NCBI GenBank assembly: GCA_964643725.1
Contig: CAZXTL010000025.1
Coordinates: 1 to 33,706 of the forward strand
Source: DYQY01 sp964643725
GTDB lineage: Bacteria; Margulisbacteria; Riflemargulisbacteria; GWF2-35-9; DYQY01
Length of the DNA stretch: 33,706 bases
Direction of reading: 5' to 3'
Shown here: positions 31,008 to 33,706 of the stretch, one piece after another
Layout of the letters: the number at the start of each line of letters is the position of its first letter
Position numbering within the stretch: the stretch's first letter is position 1
The notes under the pieces: model-generated
What the model saw: the letters and a program-made list of their open reading frames with translations, nothing else
Database searches by the model: none
Told to the model about the DNA's origin: nothing
Made by a program: the position numbers and the translations under genes

Positions 31008-32135
31008 TCATTTTCTAGGCAAATACTGCAATGGATCTTGGACTTTACCACTTTTACGTACTTCAAAATGAAGATGCGGACCAGTTGATAAGCCTGTGCT
31101 GCCTACTAATCCAATCACCTGTCCCTTAGCAACCTTAACGTTATTTTTGACTAAATACTTTGATAAATGACCATATAGCGTGGTTGTATTATTACCATGG
31201 TCAATGATAACAACATTCCCATAATTGCCCCATCTACCTGAATACAAAACAATCCCTTCATCAACCGCGAAGACTGGCCTTCCAGAAGGAGCTCCGATAT
31301 CTATACCAGTATGATAAGCACTTACCCTCAAGATTGGATGAACCCTATTCCCAAACCAAGAAGTTATATTTCCCAATACTGGCCATATATACTTACCATC
31401 CCCCATTTGAGCAAGTTGTTTAGATTGCTGTAACCCAACTATAAGTTCCTCTATTTTTTTTGAATCCTCTAATAAATTTTTGGCTTTTCTTTCATACTCA
31501 CTCTTTTGAAAAAGTAACTGGTTGTATAAATCCTTCTTCTTATTGTTATTTGCTAAAATATTCTTCCTTAATGAATTTATTGCTTCTTGTCTTTCAGTAA
31601 GAATATCCATTTGTGCTTCAAGTCGATATCCCTTGTACTTAAGACTATCACTCTTTTTCTTTATGTCTCCTAAGAAATTTACATCCATACTAATTAAAAA
31701 CTCTAACATATATGTAATATTAATCTGATCAGTTATCTCATTATGTTCGACTAACTGCTCTAGAAAATCTGTGTTACTCAGCTTGAAATAATAAAAATAC
31801 TTATTATTAAGTTCATTTAACACCTGATCAAAAAGCTTTTTATCAAGGCCTAGTTCTTTTTCTAACCAATCAACCTCTTTTTCAATAGCCTTTTGTTGCT
31901 CTACTACTCTTTCTAATAAATCATTCTGTTGTTTTAACAACTTTTCTATTGCCAATATTTCGTCAGCCACTTCTTTAGCTTTCCGGTCAGTCTCGTTTAT
32001 CATAGACCTTTGCTTAGAAATCTCATCATATATACCTTCTAATTCTTGCTTTTTCTCTTTAATCTTTGAATCATAATCTAAACAAAATGATAGACTAAAC
32101 AGCAAAATAACTAACAAATGTAAAACTATCTTCAC
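31008..32135 (-). CDS. envC: EnvC-type coiled-coil M23 peptidase
   Basis: The 375-aa protein has a signal peptide (KIVLHLLVILLFSLSFCLD), long coiled coils up to about residue 250, and a C-terminal LytM/M23 domain. E. coli EnvC has lost its zinc ligands and only activates amidases; this protein keeps H275 and D279 (YHTGIDIG) and H354 and H356 (GPHLHFE), so it may be an active endopeptidase. The start is a GTG overlapping the uvrC stop by one base, with AAAGGAG about 12 bases upstream. It is followed by the S41 protease and the deacetylase, a known functional cluster for division-site peptidoglycan processing. Confidence 0.92.
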   Translation of the reverse strand: MKIVLHLLVILLFSLSFCLDYDSKIKEKKQELEGIYDEISKQRSMINETDRKAKEVADEILAIEKLLKQQNDLLERVVEQQKAIEKEVDWLEKELGLDKKLFDQVLNELNNKYFYYFKLSNTDFLEQLVEHNEITDQINITYMLEFLISMDVNFLGDIKKKSDSLKYKGYRLEAQMDILTERQEAINSLRKNILANNNKKKDLYNQLLFQKSEYERKAKNLLEDSKKIEELIVGLQQSKQLAQMGDGKYIWPVLGNITSWFGNRVHPILRVSAYHTGIDIGAPSGRPVFAVDEGIVLYSGRWGNYGNVVIIDHGNNTTTLYGHLSKYLVKNNVKVAKGQVIGLVGSTGLSTGPHLHFEVRKSGKVQDPLQYLPRK

Positions 32136-33706
32136 TATTTCACAAAACTCCTTTTCTTTCTTTGAAAGTTAATTGCAAACCTATGAGCCTCATCTCTGAC
32201 CATTTGAAGTAGTCTGAGCCCTTGGTTCCTTTCCTCTAATTTTAACCCTTCATCTCTAAATGGCAAATAAATAATTTCTTCTCTTTTTGCAAGAGCACAA
32301 ATATCTTGATTCGTTATACCTAAATCCGAAAATGCTTTTAGCACAGAACTTAACTGCCCCTTGCCTCCATCTACTACTACTAGGTCAGGCCTATTCTCTT
32401 TATTTAGCTTAGCAAATATTCTTGTTGCTAACTCATACATAGAAGCAAAATCATCATTATCTAAAACTGTTTTAATATTATATTTTCGATATCTATCCTT
32501 CTGAGGAACACCTTCTTGAAAATAAACACATGAAGCAACTATATTCTCTCCACTTAAGTGTGATATATCTAAACCAATAACACTTAATGGCCTTTTCTCT
32601 AAAAACAATTCTTCTTTTAATCCATCAGCTAAGCTTGGATAATCAATATCAGCTCTCACCTCAAGTTGACGCTTAACCGCAAAAAATGAATTCTTTTGTA
32701 ACATTTCATATAATTCTATAAGTTCTTTAGATGGCCTTGAGTAAATTTTAACTTTCTTTTCATGAAAAAATAGTTCAAGATCACTTCCAACAGTTGTTCC
32801 TTTCCAATAAACATAATCAGGGAAATCGTCATGTATAGCATAAAACTGAATCAATGCTTTAGACACTACAGCATTTAAATCGTCTTCCTCTTCTGCTATC
32901 ACCTCATGAATAAACTGTTGCGCTAAATAACCTTGTTTTATCCTAAAAACTTGAAATACTACGCTATTAAAATGCTCAATAAAGACAAACATATCAACAT
33001 TTTTATTTAAATTAAATATTTCTATTCTTTGAGAAATAAATAAACCATCAAGAACATTTAATTGCATTTTTACTGCTTGCGCATCTTCGAACCGCAACTC
33101 ACTACTTGCCTTTAACATTCTATCCGTAAGCACATCCACCAATTCTTTGAACCTACCCTCCAATAAAGCTATAACATCACCAATCCTTTGATGATATTCC
33201 TCTACAGAAATCTTGCCATCGCATGGAGCTTTGCAAGAACCTAAATGATAATACAAGCAAGGGCCTTTCTTACTAAGAACTCTACATCTCCTGAGCCCAA
33301 AATTCTCTTTAATTATGTCTTGTAATGCTTTAAAAAAATTACCTTGTACATATGGACCGAAATATAGAGCGCCATCTTTATTTGTTTGCCTCGTCCTAAT
33401 AACTCGAGGAAATTTCTCACTTAAATCAATTTTAAGATATGGATAAGTTTTTCCATCTTTTAACCTTGTATTGTAACGAGGATAATATTCTTTGATAAAT
33501 CTATTCTCTAATATCAAAGCTTCTGCTTCATTATCAACCAATACATAGCTGACATCAGCTACTTTCTTTACCATAGCACTTATCTTAGGAGGATGATCAG
33601 TCTTTTGGAAATAACTTTTAACTCTTTTATTAAGACTCTTTGCCTTGCCCACATACAAAACATCCCCAGAAGCATCTTTCATTAAGTATACTCCTGGGGA
33701 TGAAGG
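32135..33706 (-). CDS. uvrC: Excinuclease ABC subunit C, N-terminus beyond the window and HhH tail absent
   Basis: UvrC makes both cuts in nucleotide excision repair. Coding continues to the right edge (PSSPGVYL before the first in-frame Met), so about a dozen N-terminal codons are missing. The GIY-YIG nuclease (PGVYLMKDASGDVLYVGKAK), the four-cysteine cluster (RRC, GPC, GSC, APC) of iron-sulphur UvrC proteins, the UVR region (FEDAQAVKMQLNVL) and the RNase H-like nuclease (VIGLDISHLSGENIVAS, VVVDGGKGQLSS) are present. The protein ends at RDEAHRFAINFQRKKRSFVK, lacking the tandem helix-hairpin-helix domain that follows this point in E. coli. The stop overlaps the envC start. Confidence 0.96.
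   Translation of the reverse strand, partial: PSSPGVYLMKDASGDVLYVGKAKSLNKRVKSYFQKTDHPPKISAMVKKVADVSYVLVDNEAEALILENRFIKEYYPRYNTRLKDGKTYPYLKIDLSEKFPRVIRTRQTNKDGALYFGPYVQGNFFKALQDIIKENFGLRRCRVLSKKGPCLYYHLGSCKAPCDGKISVEEYHQRIGDVIALLEGRFKELVDVLTDRMLKASSELRFEDAQAVKMQLNVLDGLFISQRIEIFNLNKNVDMFVFIEHFNSVVFQVFRIKQGYLAQQFIHEVIAEEEDDLNAVVSKALIQFYAIHDDFPDYVYWKGTTVGSDLELFFHEKKVKIYSRPSKELIELYEMLQKNSFFAVKRQLEVRADIDYPSLADGLKEELFLEKRPLSVIGLDISHLSGENIVASCVYFQEGVPQKDRYRKYNIKTVLDNDDFASMYELATRIFAKLNKENRPDLVVVDGGKGQLSSVLKAFSDLGITNQDICALAKREEIIYLPFRDEGLKLEERNQGLRLLQMVRDEAHRFAINFQRKKRSFVK

Overview
The window comes from an AT-rich, motile, probably diderm bacterium. Motility is shown by a flagellar regulatory and export block (flhA-flhF-flhG-fliA) and a cheW gene. 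A diderm envelope is suggested by an EnvC-type peptidase, an S41 protease and a YibQ-type deacetylase in one operon. A very small RRM protein and several undescribed proteins fit a candidate-phylum lineage such as Margulisbacteria or Elusimicrobia-like groups, but the sequence alone cannot fix the taxonomy. No tRNA, rRNA, CRISPR array, transposase or integrase is visible.

Layout. 1-8955 (minus): one tight operon flhA-flhF-flhG-small membrane protein-fliA-ileS-LCP protein; the LCP gene runs off the left edge. 9076-9982 (plus): an RRM RNA-binding protein, then yqeK. 9990-13871: an unusual accessory block, with a divergent pair of two-gene units. The minus unit has a 142-aa protein and a transglutaminase-like protein; the plus unit has two unrecognised helical or low-complexity proteins. 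None of the four has a signal peptide, two share a repeat module, and a sigma-28-like promoter lies in front of the minus unit, so flagellar-type secretion is a reasonable hypothesis. 13868-18535 (minus): methyltransferase-nadK-recN-cheW-dgt, with a perfect palindrome over its presumed promoter. 18630-21501 (plus): ytxH-small membrane protein-alaS. 21772-22173: ruvX. 22197-25337 (minus): a large SF2 helicase ending in six tandem ~94-residue repeats. 25338-25781: gene-free and repeat-rich. 25782-27633 (minus): CaCA exchanger, DUF2892 protein, methyltransferase. 27708-28712 (plus): mltG. 28783-33706 (minus): uvrC-envC-ctpA-yibQ, with uvrC cut by the right edge.

Most notable points. (1) The repeat-tailed helicase interrupts the commonly conserved alaS-ruvX-mltG neighbourhood. 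It is flanked by a 42-bp direct repeat (36/42 identical) of the ruvX 3' end, which still translates as a RuvX C-terminus. That is the signature expected from integration at, or duplication of, the ruvX 3' end. (2) The four-protein block beside the flagellar export genes may encode secreted proteins; the transglutaminase-like one ends in a segment whose pattern recalls type III needle or rod subunits. (3) AlaRS lacks about 100 residues preceding the editing HxxxH motif, and UvrC lacks the terminal HhH domain. (4) Five genes (flhA, yqeK, ruvX, the 27-kb methyltransferase, mltG) have a -10-like hexamer 5-7 bases before the ATG and no Shine-Dalgarno, suggesting leaderless mRNAs.
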